From contig OY979718.1 of assembly GCA_963855995.1 (NCBI GenBank), positions 47,155,559 to 47,219,558 on the forward strand: DNA of 64,000 bases, written 5' to 3'. Under the pieces are notes generated by a model, which made no database searches, was not told the DNA's origin, and saw only the letters and a program-made list of their open reading frames with translations. This document shows positions 44,942-64,000 of the stretch, one piece after another (the first letter of the stretch is position 1; every line of letters starts with the position of its first letter). Position numbers and translations under genes: made by a program. Origin of the DNA: Muricea muricata (Eukaryota > Cnidaria > Anthozoa > Malacalcyonacea > Plexauridae).

Positions 44942-45331
44942 CAGGGTGAGTAAAAAAAAACTGATGCTCTTTCAAATTCAATTTCATTACGGTGTATTCC
45001 CATGGGTATACAGAGAACAGATCGTGATTTAGTGCACACTACGTAAACCAATTCTGACAATTCTTGCACGGCTAAAATTATGCATTTTAACTTCCACTGG
45101 GAATTAGATTTTGTTTTAGATCAACGTCTGTCAAATTGCAAGAATGCAATGCTGCTAGTTTGAATTTCAATATCATCAGTTTTTTTACTCGTCCTGTACT
45201 GTGCATTCACGTGTGCGTGACTAATCACGATCTGTTCTCTGTACACCTATGGGAATACTTAAAGTTCCGTAATGAAATTCGCGGCTAATTTGAATTTGAA
45301 AAAGCATCAGTTTTTTTTTACTCACCCTGTA
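44940..45331. mobile_element. Mariner-type MITE 2 with long arms
   Basis: The element at 44942-45329 begins CAGGGTGAGTAAAAAAAAAC and ends with its complement. The arms of about 130 bp also contain AACAGATCGTGATT facing AATCACGATCTGTT. It shares the TA at 44940-44941 with MITE 1 and has TA at 45330-45331. An extra internal copy of the end (CATCAGTTTTTTTACTCG) lies near 45175. Confidence 0.88.
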
Positions 45332-45405
45332 TATCGAGCACACTAATGAGCCCATTGTTCTCGATCTTTTGTCTCGGTAGCTCATTAGTGTGCTCTATAT
45401 AATAA
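45332..45405. repeat. Hairpin abutting MITE 2
   Basis: ATATCGAGCACACTAATGAGC faces GCTCATTAGTGTGCTCTATAT with a short loop. It starts exactly where MITE 2 ends. Confidence 0.85.
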
Positions 45406-45409
45406 AGTA

Positions 45410-46755
45410 TATATGCTAATTAGATTGTAGAGCATACTAATAATGTTAGACCTCACGAAAATAATTTTTAAATGAAAATTGAAACCACTATTATTAAACA
45501 CACATACTGAAAAAATATTCATAAATAAGATTTGAAAACAAACGCATGTGGTACTAGACACGACCGCCATGTTCCTAGCCTAGCTGTACCCTAAACAGAG
45601 GAAGTCCTGGAAATATCAAAAATAGCTACTAATACGGGTGGAAATACTTTTGTTTAGGGCACTGGCTTAAACAGCATGGCACCTATGACAAATTAGTGAC
45701 GAATCACCCTGAAATCCCCTTACACTATTTAGACTGAACATTTTTCTCTTTGTAGTCTTGACTCTTTGGTAGCAGGTGGAGGAGGCGTAGCAATTAGGGA
45801 TGATATTGCAGTAAAAACTAGATCTGAATTAATAGCTCATTTGTTTAATGTTCGTGGATGACCATAAGACCAAATGTCTTCCTGGAAGACCTCAAGGGTT
45901 GTTTGGCCTTTGTTTACCTACCCTCTATGTCACATGAGAATGTATACTGTTTACACGGGTCATACTCATAAAATGGACCCATGTCTAAAATTCGGTGTAG
46001 TTGTGGCGGTCCATGTAGGAGCCTGGAACGGAGTGATGCCTATGATGGCCAGTGATGGCTCAATCAGGGAACAGTATAACAATCATGTGATTTGCATGCA
46101 ACACAGATATAATTAGTGTGACCAGATGTGGTAATTTCAATTTCATTACTACCTTTGCGTATAATTGTATTTATGGCATTATATAGCCGTTTAACGGCAG
46201 TGATCGTATATACAGTATATTTAAAGAAGATATTGGTACATGCATGGTACACAGTTAGATACCATGTTATTTCCTGACGTTTTCTTGAAATTATTCAGGC
46301 TTTGCAAAGTAATATCTCACTTGTTGCCGAAACGTACCTTACAGGCACACTCTCTATATGATGTATTTTTTCATCTAGCTACATTTACGATCACGTGCAT
46401 GTACGTCGCGTCTGGTGCATGCTGGTCGCCTGGCGAACACTGTATTTTGTTGCTAAGTTTGAGATCTCAGCCAGTAAAACGTTGTTTGAGGGATGCGATT
46501 TGCAGATTTTTTTGCTTCGTGATAGTTGTTTGTGCAAATAATTAAAAAATTAAATCCATTGGGTCGTGGAAATAAAACTGCACACATCCGGCATATGCGT
46601 CCCGCAAAACAACCAGTTTCTCAGTTGAAAAGCGAATAAGAACGATTAAAAATTTTCATAGAAGATAGAATTACCACTGTTGTCGTCACTGTAACCCATC
46701 TCTCCTTGCAGCAGAAATCTCCTGCATACGGCTACTTGTTTTCATCGTGCACGTT
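45410..46755. other. Intergenic, nothing firm
   Basis: Several short open frames (for example plus 45874-46116 and 46240-46545) lack recognisable domains. No upstream TLDc exons were recognised here. Confidence 0.4.
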
Positions 46756-46763
46756 TCTTTCAG

Positions 46764-47122
46764 GTAGCACCCGTTACACAAAAGCCGACGAGTCTTTCAT
46801 ATTCTCCTTCGCTAACAGAATCACCTGGTTCCTTTTAAATCCACAATCTACCGAAACACCGCTAACACAATTTACACCAATAATGCATGGGTATGGACCA
46901 ACATTTGGAGGTGGCCATGATATTTACGTTGCCAACAACGCAAATGCTGGAACAGCTTCCAACACGAACTTTGGTTACACCTACAAACCACCCACCGGTT
47001 ACTCTTATAACACACCTAAAACAAAAGCGTTGTTTAGCCAGGCATTTACAACTATACTCCAACCGATGTCGTTAACAGTGAGTAGTTTTGTAGATCCTAG
47101 GATATATATCGAAACAGCGTGA
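46764..47122 (+). CDS. Terminal exon of a TLDc-domain protein (partial)
   Basis: A TTTCTTTCAG acceptor at 46754-46763 opens a frame of about 119 codons that ends at TGA 47120-47122. It carries the second half of a TLDc (TLD) domain. KADESFIFSFAN corresponds to the domain's SxxAFLFSL strand, GYGPTFGGGHDIYVANNANA is the hallmark core, and NFGYTYKPPTGYSYNTPKTK follows. TLDc domains occur in oxidation-resistance proteins (OXR1/NCOA7 type) and in many cnidarian and sponge extracellular or calmodulin-linked proteins. The first half of the domain is missing in the 1.3 kb upstream. The C-terminus (PMSLTVSSFVDPRIYIETA) departs from the usual ending in a short EVF or EVFYY motif. An AATAAA sits 8 bases after the stop. 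It is either the last exon of a gene with distant upstream exons or a detached relic. Confidence 0.75.
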
Positions 47123-47129
47123 GATTATT

Positions 47130-47135
47130 AATAAA
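47130..47135 (+). terminator. Candidate poly(A) signal after the TLDc exon
   Basis: AATAAA, 8 bases after the TGA stop. Its closeness would give a very short 3' UTR. Confidence 0.45.
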
Positions 47136-47139
47136 GAAT

Positions 47140-48605
47140 TAATATTTGGAAAGATGAACTTACTGCGTGTCTTTCAAAATATCTATCAATGAATTACTCA
47201 GAAATAAAATAATTTGTTTTGTAGATGTTTTGTATTAGTGATCTTATATATACTTTAATTTGCGCGATCCTGTTTAGAAAGTTGTCCGTACCTTCTAAGA
47301 GTTAATACTAAGAACAGGGGTTGTGTGCTGTATGTCTTAGTACACAATTGACAAGGTTTTCTCAAAATAATTTAACGTTTTTGATTTCCTGTTTTGATTA
47401 TGTAACTTTGGATTATTCTTTTGTACTTTTTCCATGGGTATGAGGTAATTTTAAAGCGCTTGGGTAATGTGAGTTGCATTATTTACGATAGAAAACAAAT
47501 AAGTGTTGAAAAGTGGTCGGGGGCTTTGCTCGAAAAGAGGTAATAAAATTCCGTGTTCTCAGTACGCGAAATTAAATTTTACTCCAAGCTCTAAATGTAA
47601 TCAAATCTTCAATCCTTTAAAGTTAAAACATGACCAATAAAACGCTGGTTAGGATTAGGGTTTGGGTTAGGGCTTGGATTAAGATTTATATGAGAACACG
47701 GAATATTACCCGAAAAGGGTTTTTCTCCAGGGGCTTACCTCGGAGACTTCCGACCTCCCTCATTCATGCAGGATCAATTTTGGCCACCACTTGGGAGATT
47801 TCTGCAACATACCCAGCATGGAATGTAGGCGTGCGGCGGACATGTTTGGTGTACTACACAGGATTTTTAATGCATGAGCTGGTGCACAATTAAATTTGCC
47901 GGCTTATTGTGCACTACTAGTGCACACATAATCTCGTACAACAGTGCTGTGAATTGAACCACATAATGAATTAACGTCTGGGCTAATATTGTAGCGTTGT
48001 TAAGTTAATTTCAGTATTGATATCATGCTATTGATATTTGCCTGAATGTTTTGGCGCATTCTAGTCCGGGCGTATCACCCCCAAAATTGCCAGAGGTCCG
48101 AATTTTTGAGGCAACTCGCCTTATTAGGGTGAGGAATCTGAATAATTATTTTTTTCAACGGAAAAAATAAATTTTCTGGTTTGTAATGTTAGCGAATCAA
48201 CTTTGTTGCTATTTAGTGCTTTTAAACATACATTCGAAGTCTTGAACTATATTTATGTGGATGGCTTATCTGAATGTCTTGTACACGTGTGACTGAAGCC
48301 GTTTCCGATGAACCAGAGGCTTCTTGGAGCCTTGTTATATTACTTGGCACGGTTTGAATTACAAATCTAGGGGCCGGGTCCTGAGGACCAGATGACCGCA
48401 AGGACGCATGTCCGGTGCACAAAATTTGAACAATGGACATTCCATAATGTATGTTGTCCACTTACCAAATGCTGCCACACGATCGAAGTAAGAATAGCCG
48501 GTCGGGTATTCGACCTTAATAAATATGGCGGTTTTAAAGCATAAAAAATTAAAGAAATTTTTAATAACCTTTGAAATTGTTTTGCCAAAAATTATCAGAT
48601 TGCGA
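47140..48605. other. Intergenic with a telomere-like stretch
   Basis: At 47648-47682 a degenerate G-rich run (GGTTAGGATTAGGGTTTGGG, then TTAGGGCTTGG) resembles TTAGGG telomere repeats. The 300 bases before the TMEM184C start presumably hold its promoter, but no TATA box stands out. Confidence 0.5.
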
Positions 48606-48612
48606 AGATGAT

Positions 48613-57833
<9,221 letters not shown>

Positions 57834-58625
57834 TACAACCGTAGGATTCTGTAGGATATGGTAACTATTTAAATGTTGAGAAGTGTATACTAAACAATTC
57901 ACACAATTCAACTCTCTTTAAATAACTCTGTTACGGTCAGATTTAGCTAGGCCTAGGGCAAGAACAGCAGTAAAAGTGAAATACACCGAGCAATGCATGC
58001 ATGCGCTTCTCCAATGTATTTATAGTTTCTTAAGAAATGAAAAAATGACAACATAAAATAACAAGTATAAATAATTACGATCAAAAGAATAATTTCTAGC
58101 AATTCAAAATGTGTTCTCTAGCAATTCAAAACCTTTTTTTTTAACATTGACATTCGACGAATTCGCCAAGGTTACGTGCTCGTCAACGAAGCTCTTTACG
58201 AAGTTCGTTTGGAATTTAACAACGAATGATCTAAATACGGAATGTTACATGGTAATTAGTGACATATTCTTTCATAGAAGGATCGATATGTTTGACCCAC
58301 TGAGTTAATGACAAGTATGCTATATGTAACAAAAAAACATTGCGTAATAGAATTTAAAATATTGTAAATAACCTTTCTTTCACTTTTGTGCTAGGTGCGC
58401 TAAAAATATTGTATTGTTGCGATAGATAGTTATTGACACGTGAAGCTGTATAATCGATAATAAACTTCCACAGTACAAATACCCTAAATGTGATTTTAAG
58501 TGACCTTTAACTTAGTTTTCTTGTAAATATTGATAAAAAGAGTTTATATGATAAAGAACTAGTGTTAATTTTAGAATCGCTTTAATAATAGAAAGTCAGA
58601 CTGCTAGAAACTATTGCCCGTCGCG
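57834..58625. other. TMEM184C 3' flank
   Basis: Contains the candidate AATAAA at 58459-58464. Otherwise AT-rich with nothing recognised. Confidence 0.5.
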
Positions 58626-58631
58626 CAGACA

Positions 58632-58784
58632 ATAGTGAGGTTCAGATTTGACTTCCTCTACGACTACCTTTTCCCGATTTTTAAACAATTTGGTTGGTTA
58701 ATCGAGTAGGTCCGACACCACTGATTGGCTGAAAGAAGGATAGAAAGGTAGAGGTATTGGAAGCCAAATCTGAACCTCTCTAGT
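58632..58784. mobile_element. Small MITE with GAGGTTCAGATTTG ends
   Basis: The left end TAGTGAGGTTCAGATTTGAC matches the inverted right end TAGAGAGGTTCAGATTTGGC, and the arms continue with TTCC and CTACCTTTTC-like sequence. A related single end (GAGAGGTTTAGAATTGCC) lies near 23558. Confidence 0.75.
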
Positions 58785-59223
58785 AATTGAATATGCACGA
58801 CAACTAATCTTTAAAATATCATTTCTTTTATCGCTCACAATATAAATCTCTCACAAAATTCACATAAACAAGAAATTTCTAATAGAAAGGGAAATGCTGC
58901 GAGGTGTAGAGTAGTTGTCATTACCTTAAACTCGAAATCCAAAATTCAACAGGATGCATTTGTGAATATAACGGGGCTGAAAAGCTCATAAATGAACACT
59001 GCCTACCCCTAGAAATTTCATTAAAACGTTCGTCCCCTTGGTGAATGCTTCCAGGTATAAACAAAGTTGAATTGAACATTATTTTGCAACATTTACCTTT
59101 TCTCGATAGCACTCAGCCTGCGTATTTTTGAAAAAGAACTTACAAACCAGTGAGCTCATGTTTTGCACATGTGTAATAAACATAACATGTGTGCGTAATA
59201 AACTGCGTGCGCATAGTTTCATA

Positions 59224-59587
59224 ACGACCGCCAGGGGCGTAACTTGGGTCTCAAGATTCGGGGGGTGTGAGCTAATTTTGCCCGACAAAAGGGCGTGGTT
59301 GAAAATGCCACGCCCACACTAAGTAGATATTACTCACAAATAAAAGTTATTGTCAAATAAATAAAAGTAAAAAAAATCATTTTTTTACGCATTATATTGC
59401 ACTAACTTCGTAATTTAGTATTTTTTTACCTTTTAACTTAAACAAATTAAATTTTCTTTAAAACACTTGGTTGCTTTTTGCCCGACTAAACACTTAGTTT
59501 TGCCCGACAAAACTGTTCATTTTAATCTTTCGGGGGTGAACCACCCCCCATACCCCCCCCCCCAGGATTTACGCCCCTGACGACCGC
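59224..59587. mobile_element. hAT-type MITE
   Basis: The element at 59232-59579 (348 bp) has ends CAGGGGCGTAA and, inverted, CAGGGGCGTAAA. It is flanked by the perfect 8-bp duplication ACGACCGC (59224-59231, 59580-59587). Internal TTTTGCCCGACAAAA words repeat. It contains C-rich runs and the GGGCGTGG..CCACGCCC hairpin. Confidence 0.9.
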
Positions 59588-59709
59588 TGGTGAACAATGA
59601 GAAATATCCTTTAAATCGAGTATTAGAAAGATTACTGCACCACTGCACACCAATACATTGCGTATTCAGAAGATCATCTCAAATGATATTTTCAAATCGA
59701 GTGTCGTCA

Positions 59710-60179
59710 AGAATATAATGGCGCTCGCTTCGCTCGCAACAAATAATATAAAAACCCATCTCCCAAAAAGCACACATAAATAGTGTCTTCCTATTGGCTA
59801 AGTAAAACAATAAATTAGCGTGTCACTTCCATTAGTTGGATTAGTATTGCGTTACATAAACCCTCATAAACAAATATGAACTATTTATAGTTTTTAATAT
59901 GTTAATTGGTTAGTAGTGTTCATTAAACTTGGGCAGTCTTCGACAAGGCGTGTCTAACAGGAAATAAGTTTTTAATCAGCTTAGCAAATTTGCAATATTT
60001 CTCAGGAGATTTGTCGTTAAAAGCTTTAGGTTTACAACAAATAAACTTGAATTAAGATAGGATTGCTTCAAATATCTTTACTTGGCTTTAAATCTGGGAA
60101 TTACACATTGGCCGCCATATTGAACTTTTTTTTACCCTCTTGTCTATCGCTATCCCACACACACTCTCATTATCTCACA
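59710..60179 (-). mobile_element. Candidate 3' LTR of the BEL/Pao element
   Basis: On the minus strand a purine tract TAGGGGGAGAG lies immediately before TGTGAGATAATGAGAG (60179 downward), as expected for a polypurine tract followed by an LTR starting in TG. The far end and the matching 5' LTR were not established, so the lower boundary is approximate. Confidence 0.4.
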
Positions 60180-63100
60180 CTCTCCCCCTATTTACTTTGG
60201 ACTTGACCAAAGGTAAATATTAACAACATTGAATATAAAGTCATGCTACGAACTAACTGTTCGACACCAACCATTATATACTATATTAAACGTACTATAA
60301 TTACTTTGAGCTGTCCGTCAATCATCCTCGTCCTCTTGCTCTGCAATAAGTCTAACGTTTTCTCTCTGGCTGCTGTTCGGCCCCGTCTTTAAACTTCGAA
60401 TGTACTCTTCCGTCGTTAGATCAGGCAGTAGCTCTAGGTATAGTGCTCGAGTTAAGCTGCATGCATAAAGTAGAATATCTGACTTCTTCTCTTGACCCTT
60501 CTTTTGGTCATAAGTTGGAATGGCCACGACCCTTCTGTTCTGTTCTTTGGTAGGTTTCCAATGGATGGTTGAGCAAAGGCAGTTGCTTGATGACGCTTAC
60601 AACCATAACAACTCTTAATCACACAATTCGACAAACTTCTCAGCCGTGGGATCCAGTAATCCTTTCTAATCTCTGTGAATGTTGAATTTTTTAGGTAGGT
60701 ACACTGGGTAGCCACCTTTAATTCGCCCGCGACACTCGTACAATCCTCGATGATTATTTTGCAGATTTAGTCGTTACTGATCCTCCAGGAACTCCTTCGT
60801 CCCTTGACACCGATCTTGCACACGCTTTATCCAGAACTCTACTTGAACTTGCGTTTCTTCAAGCGTTAGAGGACCATTGGCTCGTTCTGCACGCTTCTTA
60901 CAATTGTGAAGAAATCTTGCTACCCAGGTGGTTATTCGTACAGCTTTCCAATAGCGACATTACTCCATAATGTCGTCAAGCACGTCTACTTTTGCAACTG
61001 CAACTTTTAGGACCTCACGAACAATCTTGGCTTCGGATTCGCTTTCTCTGGTAGGACTGGTAATAACATTCGGTGGCCCACTCTCGGGCTTCTGTAACCA
61101 CGTTGGTCCGTTCCTTCAAAGCTCTGACAATTGCTCAATTGTACTTCCATGACTTCCCAGGTCTGCTGGGTTTGCAGCTGTAGGAACATGTCTCCATTGG
61201 ATATACTGCTCTCTGGAATCTTCTTCACTCGATTTTTCACAGCAGGCTCCGTTCCCGTTTATCCAGTGTAAAGCTACCGTGCTGTCGAGCCACCCATACA
61301 CGCCAGTAACCGGAAAGCCTGTTAATATTTCTTTCACATTATGAGCCAGACTAGTACTCATATGTGCAGACACCAGTTCTTGTCCCAGGATTGTCAAAGC
61401 CTGATTTGCGATGCCACAAGACCTTGACTGGCACCACAGGGTTGATGTACCACTGCGCAATTTACTGTTGAGACACCTTTTCCGCTTGCATCACCAAAGG
61501 CGTGAAGCTGGATTTCTTTGATCAGTTCTCGATTCTTTACAAGGCTTCTCGCCACATGATCAGGCAATTTGCAACGATTTCTACCAACTCGACCAATTGC
61601 TTATGAGGGGGTGAGGTATCTGCTTTATCCCATGACATTTGAACACTGCATACTCGGTGAAGTAACTGTCCACTACGTGTGATTGGTGAAACTAGACCTG
61701 CGGGGTCATATATACTTGCAACAACTCCCAAAAGTCTTCTTTTGTGGGCCCGTCTTTCGGTTGTGAGACTTTAACTTCGATGGTATCTTCCTTTTTCATC
61801 CATGCTAATCCTAGCAACTTAGTTTCACCTTGCTTCGCCCCAAGTTTTCTCTTTCGCGTAACTTTGGTCTTGGTCAAGAGTGGTTGTGCTGGCTGCTTAG
61901 AGATCAGGATCATTCGAATGCCATTTATGAAGTTCAAAATTTGCTTCTCCAAAAATAGTTTTAGCTGTTTCCTTTAAATGCATTGCTTTAGGCGGGGTCT
62001 CTCCTCTGTTAATCAGATCGTCCACTTACAGGTTTCGCTTGATTTTCTCAACTTCGGCTGGAAATTTTTGTTGAAATTGTTCCAAATGTTGTTCAACCAC
62101 TCCCCCAAGAAGAGAAGCGGATGGCGTAAGGCCGAACAGGGCTCGAGTGAATCTTAGTGTTTGCACTTTCTTACTCTCCAAATCTTCATACTAGTGGAAC
62201 CGTATTGCATCTCGATCTTGTACTTGTATCCATACCTGTAAAAATGCTTGTTTGAGGTCACCCGCGATGGAATCACTGGATAGAATCGATTTCTCACTAA
62301 CACACTCCAGAGCAGATTTTGCAGGGATGGTCCGGTCTCCAAACACTCGTTCAATGAGGGCGCCTTTCGTTTTCCCGAGCTGATGCATCGTATTCGATGC
62401 GATGCTTGGTCGACCCTGCTAACTCACGCTTGGTCGGCTCTGCCGACTCTCCCGACTCTTGCTTTACCGACAATGCCTTGGAATAACTGGTCTTGCGTAA
62501 CTACATCGTATTGCTTGAGCATATCGGGTCGCTTCTTTAACTTCGTCGCAAGGTTGTTGAATCTCTTTAGGCTGCCCATCTCGTTACTACGCAAGGGTGA
62601 GTGACATCCTTTCCAGGGTAAGCCCGTCTCATATGAGCCATCTGGACGTCTGACCAGTTGCTCCTTAAACCCTTCATACGCACACGTTTCCAAAGTCCAT
62701 ACTAGAGGTTTGGGTTAAGAACATATTGGTTAAGTCCACTTCTTTCCCCGGAGAAATTAGGGTACAGCCAAGGCGTGTAAGCTCTGCTACAGGTTGACCA
62801 GGGTTTCCAATCCGGGGTCGGGTCTCGGTTTTGATTCTTGCATATTCGCTTGTGCCCAGAATAAGGTGGGCAGGTAATTCTGGCCTGTCATCTACATCTT
62901 GGAGGTTAATTCTCTTGAGGTGGGGGTACTTTGCCATCATTTCTTTGCATCTAGGGTTGTTTAAATACAGGAGAACGTCACGGTCAACTTCCGTAACTTC
63001 GGTCTCGAGATTAAAGGTCTCCTCAACACTGTTAACCTTAATCTTGTGAACTTCTGTTATTTTAGTTCTGGATTGCACCATCATCTCAATTCTTCCATAC

Positions 63101-63795
63101 TCTTTAACGAACAGGTTGCTTGTTAAGACGGGCAAGAAGAGTTGCAGAACCAAACGAGCTTCCTGCTCCATTATCCAACAACACTCTGCATCGGATTCCA
63201 TCTACCTCCACAACAACTACGGGATACGTCAATGTTCCTTCCCCGGTGGCCACAAGCAGTGGGGACTGGCTTTCGCGAATTGAGGAATAATGCATCCGCT
63301 TGCAATTACGATATGCTGTTTGGCTTTGACATTCGGATGCTTTACTGAAATTTTTCCTCTTCAAATTACATTTCCTTTTCAAATTGTTTGTCTTTCATGA
63401 CTTGAATTAATTCTGCTTCGTCTTGTGTCGTTTGTTTTAGGACTTCTCGATTCAGTTTCTTGATCACACACTCGATTTTTGCAAGGTTTTCTTTAAAGAT
63501 TACCGCTTGGCTGTCGACACCTGCACTCCACATGCGAATTTCTTCTTCATTCTCGTTCTTTTCAATTTTAATTCTCGTATTTCTACTTTCAGATTGAAAA
63601 ATGTTTCCAACTTTGTTGTGATAACCTTTTGCTGCCTTTCTAGCAATGGCACATAAATACAGCATATTGACGTTGATATTTGTAGTCGATCTGTACCTAA
63701 GAATTAAATTTACTGTATATAAAGAAAATTTTAAAAAGATGAGGTTAAGTCGTTTACTCTGGCTACCGATTGGGCGTTGTTGCAAGGACAATGAC
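60180..63795 (-). mobile_element. Decayed BEL/Pao-type LTR retrotransposon, pol region
   Basis: Minus-strand frames follow the Pao order. From 63791: a Glu/Lys-rich gag-like end. At 63104-63382: the aspartic protease with VLLDNGAGSSFGSA in the place of the DTG/DSG box. At 62674-63201: the rest of the protease domain (DDRPELPAHLILG). At 62424-62693: start of reverse transcriptase (YETGLPWKGCHSPL, KAR). Then palm pieces to 62010, the A17-peptidase-like region (ASIYDPAGLVSPIT at 61537-61731), an RNase H region (VYGWLDSTVALHWINGNG) and an integrase N-terminal zinc-binding part (DYWIPRLRSLSNCVIKSCYG) ending near 60318. Frames break many times. The middle of the RT is deleted, and the codon before the catalytic VDDL (near 62015-62030) is a stop. 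Not capable of expression as a whole. It extends beyond the right edge. Confidence 0.85.
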
Positions 63796-63799
63796 CAAG

Positions 63800-64000
63800 T
63801 ACAATCATATGATTTGTCTGTTGTCGTAGTTGGAATATTGACCGTCTTTATACTGGAGACGCATTATGGGTCTGGACGAACTTAGGCAAGGTTTTATGGT
63901 TCGTCTGATTATGCGTCTGGATGAACTATGTTCGGTTCTTCGTATGAATAGACGCGCTATGTATGTACGCCACACAGACGGATAATCCGACTATTGTAAA
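63800..64000. other. Right edge, probable 5' part of the BEL/Pao element
   Basis: Contains repeated GTCTGGACGAACTTA / GTCTGGATGAACTAT words. It could be leader or LTR sequence, but the other end lies outside the window. Confidence 0.3.

Noticed and set aside
46240..46545. Cys-rich 101-codon frame as part of the TLDc gene
   Set aside because: No TLDc motif and no compatible donor recognised.

Overview
This is a eukaryotic window, AT-rich, with short exons, GT-AG introns, many fold-back and MITE-like DNA elements, tRNA-derived SINEs and decayed retrotransposons. The gene complement (ETFDH, TMEM184C, a TLDc-type exon with a GGGHDIYVANNA core, a P2X7 'ballast'-like domain gene) and the repeat style suggest an invertebrate metazoan, most likely a cnidarian. 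That assignment is inference; no rRNA or mitochondrial marker is present.

Layout. 1-2.75 kb: an AACGTTG-rich minisatellite, then a decayed, 5'-truncated non-LTR retrotransposon on the minus strand. 2.75-21 kb: gene-poor DNA with inverted-repeat elements, two SINEs, a TTAA-flanked MITE, a composite MITE and a strong palindrome. 21.1-36.95 kb: ETFDH (electron transfer flavoprotein-ubiquinone oxidoreductase) on the minus strand, 13 exons found by similarity and splice phase. One in-phase exon expected between exons 9 and 10 was not found. That 5.2 kb intron holds a roughly 3 kb transposon-like unit carrying a broken P2X7-ballast-like gene, the minisatellite it interrupts, and a LINE 3' fragment. 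37.7-38.6 kb: an intronless gene for an unrecognised tail-anchored protein. 40-43.5 kb: two tandem relics of a rhodopsin-type GPCR, the second interrupted by a hAT-type MITE. 43.5-45.4 kb: the inverted partner of a 0.9 kb element in ETFDH intron 5, followed by two abutting mariner-type MITEs. 46.8-47.1 kb: a terminal exon encoding half of a TLDc domain. 48.6-57.8 kb: TMEM184C on the plus strand, 9 exons, 410 codons, apparently complete. 58.6-64 kb: two more MITEs and a decayed BEL/Pao-type LTR retrotransposon on the minus strand that runs off the right edge.

The two firm host genes are unrelated in function. ETFDH is a mitochondrial inner-membrane flavoprotein and TMEM184C is a seven-pass membrane protein. 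Both lie on human chromosome 4q, so the linkage may be old. The most notable item is the ballast-domain unit inside ETFDH. Several elements show target-site duplications that can be read directly, which gives firm element boundaries.
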